The notes beneath the pieces are model-generated. The model made no database searches, had not been told where the DNA came from, and worked only from the letters and a program-made list of their open reading frames with translations. From the NCBI GenBank assembly GCA_036510225.1, contig DATCEH010000122.1, positions 12,426 to 76,425 on the forward strand: a stretch of DNA of 64,000 nucleotides, written 5' to 3'. Origin of the DNA: Palsa-513 sp036510225 (GTDB taxonomy: Bacteria; Actinomycetota; Thermoleophilia; Solirubrobacterales; Solirubrobacteraceae). This document shows, in pieces, positions 43,106 through 53,639 of the stretch (positions within the stretch are counted from its first letter, which is position 1; each line of letters opens with the position of its first letter). The position numbers and the translations under genes were made by a program.

Positions 43106-44166
43106 GCGAGCAACCCGGCCGTCGCGCGGAGCGCCGGGCCGTAGATCTGGTCGCGCATCAGCGCCTGGCGGATGCCCTCGCCGAGGATGCCGCCCTCGCC
43201 GCGGGAGGCCCCAAGCAGGGTCCACGACCGCTCGTCCCCGGCCGGACCGCGCCGGGTCGCCCGCAGGCCGCCACGGCCACGCTCGAGCGACAGCGAGCCA
43301 CCGTCCTCCATGGTGAGCGTGATTCCCGAGAGGCCGGGGACGTCGAGCGGGACGCTCTGCAGGGTGATGTCCACCTTGCCGTCGGGTCCCACGACCGTCC
43401 CGGTCGCCCGCCCGGGCTCGGGAAGTGTCAGGGGCGCGGGCTCCCAGTCGAGCCGGGAGGTCAGCCAGCCACAGAGCAGGAGGGCTGCCGCGCCGGAGTA
43501 GGGATGGTGGCGGAGCTCGAGGCCGCGGATCATGCCGAGCTCGGTCCGGCGATGCGGCGAGTCGAAGATCGCGGCGATCCGCTCCCGCCAGGGGGCCGAC
43601 CGGATCCACGCGAGATCGACGACGTTGCGATCCTCCAGGAGCCCGGTGGCTCGGCGCAGGGCGCCGGCGACGTCGGGATCGTCGACCGAGTCGAGCAGCA
43701 CGATCTGCGAGATCTGGCGCAGCGCCTCGACGGCGTCCCAATGGCCGTGGGGCGCCCAGACCATCGTCGCGAGATCGGTCACCACGAGGGGATCGATGAT
43801 CGTGTCGAGGTGGGGGATGTGCCGGCTGCCGATGTCGATCACGACGGTCTCGCGGGTCAGGGCGAGCGATCCGGCCTCGGGATCGGCGCTGGCGGCGACC
43901 GTCGCGATCGCGTCGAGCGTGGTCCGACGCGGGCTGACCGAGCAGACGATCGTCCGCGACGGATGGAAGCGCCCGACCGCGCGGAGGCGGTTGGCGATCT
44001 CGCCGCTCCACTCGCGCTCGACGATGCAGACGAGGTTGAGGACCCGGGCCGGAACGTAGAACTCGCTCTCGGCGTGGCGCTCGATCAGAAGCTCGCGGAG
44101 GGCCGCTTCGATCGCGGCGGGCGTCGTGTCCTGCTCGCGCCAGACGGTGTCGTTGACGGTCGGCAT
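43102..44166 (-). CDS. opcA: Glucose-6-phosphate dehydrogenase assembly protein OpcA
   Basis: Assembly/redox-linked activator of glucose-6-phosphate dehydrogenase, known from cyanobacteria and actinobacteria. 354 aa, with the typical N-terminal LRELLIERH, RVLNLVCIVE, RFHPSRTIVCSV and GSRHIPHLDTIIDPLVVTDLATMVWAPHG segments. The start ATG 44166 is set by family similarity; an in-frame Met further upstream would extend into a repeat-bearing region. It sits next to zwf as expected, separated by 358 bp that include a repeat copy. Confidence 0.9.
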   Translation of the reverse strand: MPTVNDTVWREQDTTPAAIEAALRELLIERHAESEFYVPARVLNLVCIVEREWSGEIANRLRAVGRFHPSRTIVCSVSPRRTTLDAIATVAASADPEAGSLALTRETVVIDIGSRHIPHLDTIIDPLVVTDLATMVWAPHGHWDAVEALRQISQIVLLDSVDDPDVAGALRRATGLLEDRNVVDLAWIRSAPWRERIAAIFDSPHRRTELGMIRGLELRHHPYSGAAALLLCGWLTSRLDWEPAPLTLPEPGRATGTVVGPDGKVDITLQSVPLDVPGLSGITLTMEDGGSLSLERGRGGLRATRRGPAGDERSWTLLGASRGEGGILGEGIRQALMRDQIYGPALRATAGLLA

Positions 44167-44524
44167 CAGCTGGCCTCGTCGGCCCGATGTTGAGCCCGGT
44201 GATCTCCCGACCGCGGGCGGCCGGTGACGCCGGTTGCCGGCCGGCATGCGAGCCGGCATGGGTTTGGAGGTCGGCGGCCGTGACGCCGGCCGCTGGCTCG
44301 GCTTCCCGAAACGTGGAGCGGCAGGTCTCTTTCACGGAAATAGCTGCCTGAGTCAGGCAACTTGTTTGCCAAGCAGCGCCAACACGGCAACCGTTCCCTC
44401 GAGGCGCTCCAGGTTCTCCTGGTCTTCGCCCGGCGTCTGTCCCAGTTGTCCCAGGCCGGCCCGATCCTCGCAAGTCCCGCGTCGAAGGCCATCACCGGGT
44501 TCGCAGGGTCCCCGGGCTCGTCAG
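44167..44524. other. 358-bp gap between zwf and opcA carrying a repeat copy
   Basis: An unusually long gap inside an otherwise compact operon. The minus strand has a possible ~105-aa frame (44166-44483), but it overlaps the repeat copy and has no family signature. The dispersed repeat copy occupies 44313-44370. Confidence 0.6.
44313..44370 (+). repeat. Dispersed palindromic repeat, degenerate copy inside the sugar-phosphate operon
   Basis: Contains GGTCTCTTTCACGGAAATAGC, then the core TGCCTGA-G-TCAGGCA (perfect 15-bp palindrome) and CAACTTGTTTGCC. Corresponds position by position to the full copy at 37225-37445 but with several substitutions and only the core half. Confidence 0.65.
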
Positions 44525-46027
44525 TTAGATCGCGCGCCACTTGTCTCCCTCGAGGAGGATCCGATCGGCCACCTCGGGTCCGCGTCCGCCGGCCGGGTAC
44601 TGAGCAAGCCGGCGGGGGTGGGCCTTCCAATGGGAGACGATCGGGTCGCAGATCCGCCACTGGGCCTCGACCTCGTCGTTGCGCGTGAAGAGCGTCGCCT
44701 CGCCGCGCATCGCGTCGAGGATCAGCCGCTCGTAGGCCTCGGGCGACTGGGAGATGAAGGCCGTCCCGTAGAGGAACTCCATGTTGACCGGCCGGATCGT
44801 CATCCGCGTGCCGGGGACCTTCGCGCCGAGCGAGAGCGAGACGCCCTCGTTGGGCTGCATCGTGAGGACCAGCTGGTTGGCCGGGACGTGCTGACCGCCG
44901 AAGGCCATGTGGGGGACCGGCTTGAGCACGACGGCGATCTCGGTCACCCGGCGGGCGAGTCGCTTGGCGGTGCGCAGGTAGAAGGGGACGCCGGCCCACC
45001 GCCAGTTGTCGACCTCGAGGCGCAGGGCGGCGAACGTCTCGGTGCTCGAGTCCTCGGGGACGCCCGGCTCGTCGAGGTAGCCGTTGACCTCGACGCCGGC
45101 GACGACGCCCCGCGAATACTGGGCGCGGACGGCCATCGCGTCGATGTTCCCGGGCGTCTTGATCGCGTGGAGGACCTTGACCTTCTCGTCGCGGACCTCG
45201 TCGGCCGAGAAGACGACGGGCGGCTCCATGCAGAGCAGGGTCAGGAGCTGGAGCATGTGGTTCTGGACGAGGTCGCGAAGCGCGCCGGCCCGGTCGTAGT
45301 ACCCGGCCCGCGTGCCGATCCCGATGTCCTCGGCCGCGGTGATCTGGACGTGGTCGATGTAGTTGCGGTTCCACAGCGGCTCGAACATCCCGTTGGCGAA
45401 GCGGAACGCCAGCATGTTCTGGACGGTCTCCTTGCCGAGGTAGTGGTCGATCCGGAAGACCTGTCGCTCTTCGAAGACCTCGAGCACGCGCCTGTTGAGG
45501 TCGATCGCCTCGGCCAGCGATGTGCCGAACGGCTTCTCGATCACGATCCGGACCTCGGCCCGGTCGTTGACGTTGAGGCCGTGCTCGCCGAGCTTGCCGA
45601 CGATCAGGGGGAAGAACTCGGGGGCGGTCGAGATGTAGAAGGTCCGGGCCATCGGTTCGCCGGCGCTCCGGTCGAGCTCGGCGAGCGTGCTCGCGAGCGA
45701 CTCGTAGACCGTCGGGTCGTCGAACGTGCCCGGGATGTAGCGGACCTCGTCGAGCAGCTTCTCGAGGACGTCCTCGTTCGGCTTGGTCCGGGAGAACGCG
45801 CGGATCGCCTGGATCGCCATCCCCCGGTAGTCGTCGTCGGGCATGTCGCTGCGGGAGACGCCGACCAGGTTGAAGTGCTCGGGGAGGGCGCCCTCGTGGG
45901 CGAGGTTGTAGATCGCCGGGAGCAGCTTGCGCTTGGCGAGGTCGCCGGTCCCGCCGAAGATGACGAGGTTCGTCGGGGCGACCGGCAGCCGCTCGAGACC
46001 TTCGCTGAGGGGGTTGGGATCGGTCAC
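44525..46027 (-). CDS. zwf: Glucose-6-phosphate 1-dehydrogenase
   Basis: First enzyme of the oxidative pentose phosphate pathway, producing NADPH from glucose 6-phosphate. 500 aa. The nucleotide loop reads FGGTGDLAKRKLLPA (GASGDLA is commoner), with EKPFGTSL and the active-site RIDHYLGKE. The C-terminus ends NLxQYxAGGRGPEVADRILL. Located downstream of tkt (72-bp gap) and upstream of opcA. Confidence 0.96.
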   Translation of the reverse strand: MTDPNPLSEGLERLPVAPTNLVIFGGTGDLAKRKLLPAIYNLAHEGALPEHFNLVGVSRSDMPDDDYRGMAIQAIRAFSRTKPNEDVLEKLLDEVRYIPGTFDDPTVYESLASTLAELDRSAGEPMARTFYISTAPEFFPLIVGKLGEHGLNVNDRAEVRIVIEKPFGTSLAEAIDLNRRVLEVFEERQVFRIDHYLGKETVQNMLAFRFANGMFEPLWNRNYIDHVQITAAEDIGIGTRAGYYDRAGALRDLVQNHMLQLLTLLCMEPPVVFSADEVRDEKVKVLHAIKTPGNIDAMAVRAQYSRGVVAGVEVNGYLDEPGVPEDSSTETFAALRLEVDNWRWAGVPFYLRTAKRLARRVTEIAVVLKPVPHMAFGGQHVPANQLVLTMQPNEGVSLSLGAKVPGTRMTIRPVNMEFLYGTAFISQSPEAYERLILDAMRGEATLFTRNDEVEAQWRICDPIVSHWKAHPRRLAQYPAGGRGPEVADRILLEGDKWRAI

Positions 46028-46099
46028 GACGCCAGTATCTCCTTGGTCTCGTTGCGGCCGTGTAAACGGGTCTTCGAAGCCGACGGCCGGCCCTGCCGG

Positions 46100-48123
<2,024 letters not shown>

Positions 48124-48127
<4 letters not shown>

Positions 48128-49098
48128 GCTGGGTGTCCCTCTCGAACGTGGTTGGTCAGCTCGCTCCGGGCAAGCAGGGCGGCGCCGCGGACGCCGGCGT
48201 CCGGCCCGGCGCGGGCGATTCGAATCTCGGTGCTGGCGCCGACGCCCGGGAGCACGAAGTGCCTGGCTGCTTCGCGGGCCGGACCGAGGAGCAGCTCGCC
48301 GGCGGCGGACACGCCGCCGCCGATCGCGACGACGTCCGGGTCGAAGGTGTTGATCACGTTGGCGATGCCGATTCCGAGGCGGCGGCCGAGCCGGGCGACC
48401 ACGTCGATCGCGTCGGGGTCACCGTCCTGGGCGGCGGCCACCGCGTCGGGCCCGGAGGCCGTCGAGCCGAGCCGGCCGAGCGCCGAGTCCGGGTGGTCGG
48501 CGGCGGACTCGCGGGCGAGCTTGTCGAGGACGTGACCGGCGGCGAGCGACTCGAGCGACCCGTGTCTCGGGAAGCCGGGATCGACGTCGGAATCCGGGCC
48601 GTAGTCGTGGTCGGGGTCGGCTGCGATCATCGTGTGCCCGAGCTCGCCGGCCGCGCCGGTCGCCCCCCGGTAGACCCGTCCGTCGACGACGATCCCGCCA
48701 CCGACACCGGTGCCGACCGTCAGCATCACGAGGTTGCGGGTCGAGAGCCGGCCGTCGTCGTCGTGGGCCTCGGCGAGCGCGGCGAGGGTCGCGTCGTTGT
48801 CGACGAAGACGAGCGTTCCCAGGCGGCGGCCGAGCTCCTCGCGGAGGGCGACGTCGTGGAGGGGGATGTTGACGCTCGACCGGACCCGACCGGTCGCGAA
48901 CTCGATGACCGAGGGTATGCCGACTCCGACCGCGTCCGGCGACCGTCCGGCGGCCGCCGCGCGGACCTGGTCGACGATCTGGGCGATCAGCTCGGTCGCG
49001 CTCGCGAGGTCGGTCGGCGTGAGGACGGCCGGGGCGCCGAGCGGGGCAACGGAGATCTTCGTGCCGCCGACGTCGACCCCGATCACGAGGGCGGTCAT
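48124..49098 (-). CDS. ROK-family glucokinase lacking the canonical zinc motif
   Basis: 324-aa sugar kinase of the ROK family, probably phosphorylating glucose to feed zwf. The phosphate-binding loop is GVDVGGTKIS, with NDATLAAL and TVGTGVGGGIVVDG and GGGVSAAGELL. The usual ROK signature C-x-C-G-x-x-G-C-x-E is replaced by FPRHGSLES without any Cys, so the structural zinc site is missing or different. Start ATG at 49098, divergent from glpX. It shares four bases with tkt. Confidence 0.85.
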
Positions 49099-49214
49099 CC
49101 GACCGTTCGCGGGCGCGGGCGCGACAACCTGGGCGTCGGCGCGTGCACGGGGCCCAAGCTATCAAGACGTGATCGGCCCGGCGGGTCCGGATGGCCTTGT
49201 ATAGGGTTCGCCAG

Positions 49215-50231
49215 ATGAATACACAGGCTGACACCGACTCGGATGTGGGCCGCCTGGACTCGGGCCGAAACCTGGCTCTCGAGCTGGTTCGGGTGACCGA
49301 GGCCGCGGCCCTCGGAGCCGCCCGGCTCGTGGGCAAGGGCGACAAGGAGGCTGCCGATCAGGCAGCGGTCGACGGCATGCGGTGGGCGCTGCGGTCGGTC
49401 GAGATGGACGGGGTCGTCGTGATCGGCGAGGGCGAGAAGGACGAGGCGCCGATGCTCTACAACGGAGAGCAGATCGGTAACGGGTCCGCGCCGGCGGTCG
49501 ACATCGCGGTCGACCCGCTCGAGGGGACGACGCTGGCCGCGCGGGGCGTGCCGAACGCCCTCGCGGTGATCGCGCTCTCCCCGCGGGGGACGATGCTCGA
49601 CCCGGGCCCGTGCTTCTTCATGCACAAGATCGTCGGATCGTCGGAGATCGCCGATCTGCTCGACCTCGACCGTCCGCTCGGGGAGACCCTGCGGCTGATC
49701 GCCGGCCGCAAGCGGATCGACGTCGGTGACCTGACGGTCGTGATCCTCGATCGCGCCCGCCACGACGAGTCGGTCGCGGAGGTCCGATCGGTCGGAGCCC
49801 GGGTTCGCTTCATCAGCGACGGCGACGTCGCCGGGGCCCTGCTGGCCGTCACCGACGAGGTTCCGGTCGACCTGCTCTGGGGCTTCGGCGGCACGCCGGA
49901 GGGCGTGCTGTCGGCGGCCGCGATCAAATGCCTCGGCGGTCGGATGCTCGGGCGGTTCTGGTTTCGCAACGACGCGGAGCGCCAGGCGGCGCTGGACGCG
50001 GGCTACGACATCGAGAAGGTGCTCACCGACGACGACCTGATCTCGGGGACCGACTGCTACTTCTCGGCGACCGGGGTCACCGAGGGCGACGTCCTCCAGG
50101 GAGTCCGCTTCCTCAACAGCGGGTCGGCGACGACCGAGTCGCTGGTGATGGGGTCGCGGTCGGGCACCGTCCGGCGGATCCACGCGACGCACGACCGGGC
50201 CAAGCTGGTGGATCTGCACGACGAGGGCTGA
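49215..50231 (+). CDS. glpX: Class II fructose-1,6-bisphosphatase
   Basis: Gluconeogenic phosphatase of the GlpX type, 338 aa. Metal and phosphate-binding motifs: VIGEGEKDEAPMLYNGE, DIAVDPLEGTT and GSGDLTVVILDR-like VGDLTVVILDR, with GGTPEGVLSAAA. ATG 49215 is preceded by TATAGG only about 10 bp upstream (49200-49205), so the message may be nearly leaderless. Divergent from the glk-tkt-zwf operon across 116 bp. Confidence 0.94.
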   Translation: MNTQADTDSDVGRLDSGRNLALELVRVTEAAALGAARLVGKGDKEAADQAAVDGMRWALRSVEMDGVVVIGEGEKDEAPMLYNGEQIGNGSAPAVDIAVDPLEGTTLAARGVPNALAVIALSPRGTMLDPGPCFFMHKIVGSSEIADLLDLDRPLGETLRLIAGRKRIDVGDLTVVILDRARHDESVAEVRSVGARVRFISDGDVAGALLAVTDEVPVDLLWGFGGTPEGVLSAAAIKCLGGRMLGRFWFRNDAERQAALDAGYDIEKVLTDDDLISGTDCYFSATGVTEGDVLQGVRFLNSGSATTESLVMGSRSGTVRRIHATHDRAKLVDLHDEG

Positions 50232-50250
50232 CCCCGGCCGTCGGGCCGGG

Positions 50251-50997
50251 TCAGCTGATGATCAGCTGGGCGTTGACGGTCGTGTTCGCCGAGTTCTGGG
50301 TGACCGGGCCGGTCGGCGTGCCGACGATCAGGCCGGGCTGGTTGACGCCGGGCAGGCCGGTGCCGACGACGTCGGTCCCCGCGGACTTCTTCCCCGACGG
50401 GATCGTCTGCGACGAGTTGACGCCCTGGGAGTTGGCCTGATCGGCCGAGCCGATGATCACGTCGGCGCTGACGATCTGGGCATTGACGAGTGTGTTCGTG
50501 GAGGCCTGGATCCGCGTGCCGCTGGTCGCGCCGACCTGACTGGAGTTGACACCCTGCCTGCTGGACTGTCCGACGCCGCCGATCAGCACGGTCTGGCCGA
50601 AGAGTCCGTCGCCGACGATCTGGATGTTGTCGAGGTCGTTCGTCGAAGTCTGCATCCGGCCGCCGACCTGGATCGAGTTGACGCCCTGGGTGGACTGCTG
50701 GGTGAAGCCGGGTCCGCCGGGCGCCGCGACGAGGGTGTCGTCGCCGGTCGGCCCGACGGCGAGCCCCTGGGCGTTGACGGCGGTGTTGTCCGAGCCCTGG
50801 ACGAACGCCGTGTGCGAGGCGCCGAGGATTGTCTGATTGGGCGCGGAGACGGCGTTCTTGCCGCCCTGCGTGCTCTGAATCGCCTGTCCGCTGGACTGGC
50901 CTGAGCTACCGATGACGTTGACGTCGGCGAGCGCGGCGACCGGCGTGGCGGCGAGCACTCCGATCCCGATCGTTGCTGCGAGCGAGCCGCGCTTCAT
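50251..50997 (-). CDS. Secreted Gln/Asn-rich repeat protein (curlin-like periodicity)
   Basis: 248 aa. A clear signal peptide ends near residue 24 (VAALA-D). The mature part alternates two imperfect motifs: type A, Q-S-x-x-Q-G-V-N-S-S-Q (four instances such as QSSRQGVNSSQ and QANSQGVNSSQ), and type B, Q-x-S-x-N-x-x-V-N-A-Q (QGSDNTAVNAQ, QASTNTLVNAQ, QNSANTTVNAQ and relatives). The regular Gln/Asn/Ser spacing resembles the curlin repeat of functional amyloids, but no csg export gene is nearby. A secreted amyloid or surface fibre is an inference. Convergent with glpX (19-bp gap); its own leader carries the GGGGGC binding site. Confidence 0.8.
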   Translation of the reverse strand: MKRGSLAATIGIGVLAATPVAALADVNVIGSSGQSSGQAIQSTQGGKNAVSAPNQTILGASHTAFVQGSDNTAVNAQGLAVGPTGDDTLVAAPGGPGFTQQSTQGVNSIQVGGRMQTSTNDLDNIQIVGDGLFGQTVLIGGVGQSSRQGVNSSQVGATSGTRIQASTNTLVNAQIVSADVIIGSADQANSQGVNSSQTIPSGKKSAGTDVVGTGLPGVNQPGLIVGTPTGPVTQNSANTTVNAQLIIS

Positions 50998-51138
50998 TGA
51001 GATCTGCCCCCGTGGAATCGATTGCCGGAACGCCTGCCGCGGGCGCGTGTCGGGCGCCGGGATGCGCCGCGCAATCTATCCACGCCGAGCCGGGCCGGGT
51101 GGGGCCGCAACAGCCTGGTAACACCCTGGCCGGTGACG

Positions 51139-51474
51139 TCAGGCGGGGTCCAACCAGGCGAGCACGGCGGTCCGCGCGAAACGCCACTGGCCGGCGAGTC
51201 GGCGGGCGGGAAGCTCGCCGCGCTCGGCCGCCTCGATCACGGCCGGCTCGTCGAGTTTGAGGAGGCGGGCGGCCTCGGCCGGCGTCATCACCTCGTCGGG
51301 ATCCTCGCGGAGGGAGACCCGCCCGACGACGAGTCCGTCGTCGGTGAGATGCTCGCGAACGGCGTCGGTGATCAGTTGGCGCTTGCTCTTGCCGGTCGTC
51401 GCCGCGGCTTGGTCAAGGCGGTTGGTGTCGGCTTCGGCGAGCCGCACGAAGAGTGCTTTTCTCGTTTCATCCAT
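51139..51474 (-). CDS. Ribbon-helix-helix plus excisionase-type HTH DNA-binding protein
   Basis: 111-aa protein with two DNA-binding modules. Residues about 5-45 (ALFVRLAEADTNRLDQAAATTGKSKRQLITDAVREHL) form a ribbon-helix-helix. Residues about 62-108 (VMTPAEAARLLKLDEPAVIEAAERGELPARRLAGQWRFARTAVLAWL) form a MerR/excisionase-type HTH_17. The combination is uncommon. No integrase, toxin or phage gene is adjacent. The upstream inverted repeats at 51495-51515 are a plausible autoregulatory operator. Confidence 0.83.
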   Translation of the reverse strand: MDETRKALFVRLAEADTNRLDQAAATTGKSKRQLITDAVREHLTDDGLVVGRVSLREDPDEVMTPAEAARLLKLDEPAVIEAAERGELPARRLAGQWRFARTAVLAWLDPA

Positions 51475-51494
51475 GATTGAATGCTATCAAAAAC

Positions 51495-51515
51495 TATCTC
51501 CGAGATATTTCGGAG
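51495..51515. promoter_or_regulatory. Nested inverted repeats upstream of the RHH-HTH gene
   Basis: TATCTC-C-GAGATA (51495-51507) and CTCCGA-N6-TCGGAG (51498-51515) overlap within an AT-rich patch 21-41 bp upstream of the start codon. This is the size and position expected of an operator. Confidence 0.5.
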
Positions 51516-51596
51516 CGGTGATCGAGGGGTGCGGGGGGTGGGGGGAAGCTGTCGGCCGGGGTTCGGCCGCGGGTCGCGCGGCCGGGGTTCGGCCGG

Positions 51597-52280
51597 TCAG
51601 CCGCGCGGGTCGGGAGGGGCGAGCCGGATCCGGGCGAGCGAGCGGATGAAGGCGTGGGTCACGATCACGTGGATCCGGGCCTGGGTGAAGGCGTAGACGG
51701 TCGGTCCGACGCGGCGGGCGATCGCCGGGTGGAAGTCGAGGACGGCGACCTCGATGCGCACTGATGCCGGGCCAACGGTCGACCGGTCCAGCCGCCGGAG
51801 CTCGATCTGAAACAGGCCGCCGCGGGCGTGCTCGGGCGGATCGCCGCGGGCGAGCAGGCCGCCGTGGATCGGCCAGCGGACGAGACCGCGGTCGACGTCG
51901 ACGCGGTACTCGGGCAGGCCGAAGGCGAGCAGGACGAGCGGCCGGGCGAGCAGGACGACGAGCAGGCGCTCAGGGGTGGGGACGGCCCGGATCAGGCCGA
52001 GTGAGATCCGCTGGAGGAAGCGCCAGTAGAAGCGGCCGAGCCGGTCGAGCCCGGTCGCCGACAAGACGGCTTCGACGGCGGCCGGGTCGAGTGTGAGCTC
52101 GCCGGCCTGGACGGAGTGGGCGACGCCGGCGGCGTCGATCCTCGGAGGACCCTCGGGGTCTGCGATGCGGAGATTCGGTGGGCGACGCCCGCGGGCGAGC
52201 ACGGCGCCCGTCGCGAGGAGGCCGGCGGCGGCGAGCAGGACGACGACCGGTCGGGGCGGTCTGGCCGGGCTGCGGGTCAC
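51597..52280 (-). CDS. Predicted membrane protein, unknown function
   Basis: 227 aa with one N-terminal transmembrane helix (residues about 10-28) and a soluble remainder. A hydrophobic strand LLVVLLARPLVLLAFGLPEYRVDVDRGLVRWPIHGGLLARG and a basic C-terminus are visible. I do not recognise a family. It starts with GTG five bases after moeA ends and is therefore in its operon. Confidence 0.72.
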   Translation of the reverse strand: MTRSPARPPRPVVVLLAAAGLLATGAVLARGRRPPNLRIADPEGPPRIDAAGVAHSVQAGELTLDPAAVEAVLSATGLDRLGRFYWRFLQRISLGLIRAVPTPERLLVVLLARPLVLLAFGLPEYRVDVDRGLVRWPIHGGLLARGDPPEHARGGLFQIELRRLDRSTVGPASVRIEVAVLDFHPAIARRVGPTVYAFTQARIHVIVTHAFIRSLARIRLAPPDPRG

Positions 52281-52284
52281 CGGG

Positions 52285-53478
52285 CTAGTCGGAGATCCGG
52301 AGGATCTCGACGGGGGTTCCGGCTTCGAGCCAGGCCGCGCCGGCCGGGATCAGGGCGAGCGCGTCGAGCCCGAGCAGCCGGCCGGTCGCGTGGGGGCTGA
52401 GCGGGCCGGTCGGAGCCGCGAGCAGCCGACCGTCGACCTGCGCGGGGAGGTTTGCGCCGACGATGTTCGTCCGACCCGGGGCCGGCCGAACCCGCTCTGT
52501 CAGGCGCGCATGCTCGGCGGCGGCCGGCGGCCGGCGGCCGGCCAGCGCGGCGAGGCCGGGTCGGCCGAGCAGGATGAAGATCACGATCGCGGCGACTGGG
52601 TTGCCGGGGACGGCGAGGACGGATACGCCGGCCCGCGTGCCGAACCAGGCCGGCCGGCCGGGCCTGACCTCGACCCCGGAGAACTCCGGGCGGACGCCGA
52701 GCTCGAGGAGAGCGTCGCGGACGTGATCCTCGGGGCCGACCGAGACGCCCCCGCTGAGCACGACGAGGTCGGCGCCGTCGATCGCGGCGGCGACTGCCTT
52801 GAGGGTGGCCGCGGGGTCGTCGGCGACCCGGTCGCGCGCGACCACCCGCCCGCCGGCAAGGGTCGCGAGGGCGGCGAGCGTCGTGGTGTTGGAGTCGTGG
52901 ATCTGTCCTGGCCCGAGCCGGCTGCCGGGCGTGCGGAGCTCGTCGCCGGTGCCGAGGATGGCGACCCGGGGTCGGCGGTGGCAGACGAGCTCGCCGTGTC
53001 CGGTGCCGATCGCGACGGCCAGTTCGACCGGGCCGAGTCGGGTACCGGCGTCGAGCAGGGGGCGCCCGGCCGGGATGTCCTCACCGGCGACGCGGACATT
53101 GAGCCCGGGAGGGGCATCGGCGTGGAGCTCGACGCGACCGTCGGTGACGGCCGCGCGCTCGTCGGCGACGACGGCGTCGGCCCCGGGGGGGAGGGCGGCG
53201 CCGGTCGCGATGCGGATCGCCGTGGTCTCGTCGACCGGGGTGACGGACGGCGTGCCGGCGAGCGAGTGACCGATCACGCGAAGCGTCCGCCCGGCGGGTC
53301 CGGCGATCACGGCGTAGCCGTCCATCGCGCTGTTGGCAAACCGCGGAAGGCCGGTACGGGCGCGCAGCGGGGCGGCGAGCACGCGGCCGAGGGCGTCGGC
53401 GACGGGGACGACTTCGGTCGGCAGGGGCCGGCAGGCCGCGTGGACCCGGTCGCGAGCAGCCTGGAGTGAGACGGCCAT
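52285..53478 (-). CDS. moeA: Molybdopterin molybdenumtransferase
   Basis: Inserts molybdenum into adenylylated molybdopterin. 397 aa. Characteristic motifs: RFANSAMDGYAVIAG near the N-terminus, ILGTGDEL, VVLSGGVSVGPEDHV and VLAVPGNPVAAIV, plus the C-terminal domain. Start ATG 53478. No other molybdenum cofactor gene is in the window. It is downstream of rlpA on the same strand, separated by about 160 bp. Confidence 0.93.
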   Translation of the reverse strand: MAVSLQAARDRVHAACRPLPTEVVPVADALGRVLAAPLRARTGLPRFANSAMDGYAVIAGPAGRTLRVIGHSLAGTPSVTPVDETTAIRIATGAALPPGADAVVADERAAVTDGRVELHADAPPGLNVRVAGEDIPAGRPLLDAGTRLGPVELAVAIGTGHGELVCHRRPRVAILGTGDELRTPGSRLGPGQIHDSNTTTLAALATLAGGRVVARDRVADDPAATLKAVAAAIDGADLVVLSGGVSVGPEDHVRDALLELGVRPEFSGVEVRPGRPAWFGTRAGVSVLAVPGNPVAAIVIFILLGRPGLAALAGRRPPAAAEHARLTERVRPAPGRTNIVGANLPAQVDGRLLAAPTGPLSPHATGRLLGLDALALIPAGAAWLEAGTPVEILRISD

Positions 53479-53639
53479 CGTCAACTCATCATGGCTGCTG
53501 GGAGCCTGGGCCCTCCTGCGGCACACCCGGCCGACGACTCCGGGGGTGGGGGACCGGCTGGGCTGGGCGCCGCGACCGCGGTGGGCTGGGCGCCTGGGCC
53601 GCGGTGGGCCTGGGGGCCGCGACCGCGGTGGCGAGTCGG

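Noticed and set aside
44166..44483. Short minus-strand frame between zwf and opcA
   Set aside because: Overlaps the repeat copy, has no recognisable domain and no clear ribosome binding site.
51139..51474. Excisionase gene of a prophage
   Set aside because: No integrase, attachment site or phage gene around it; HTH_17 domains are common in ordinary regulators.
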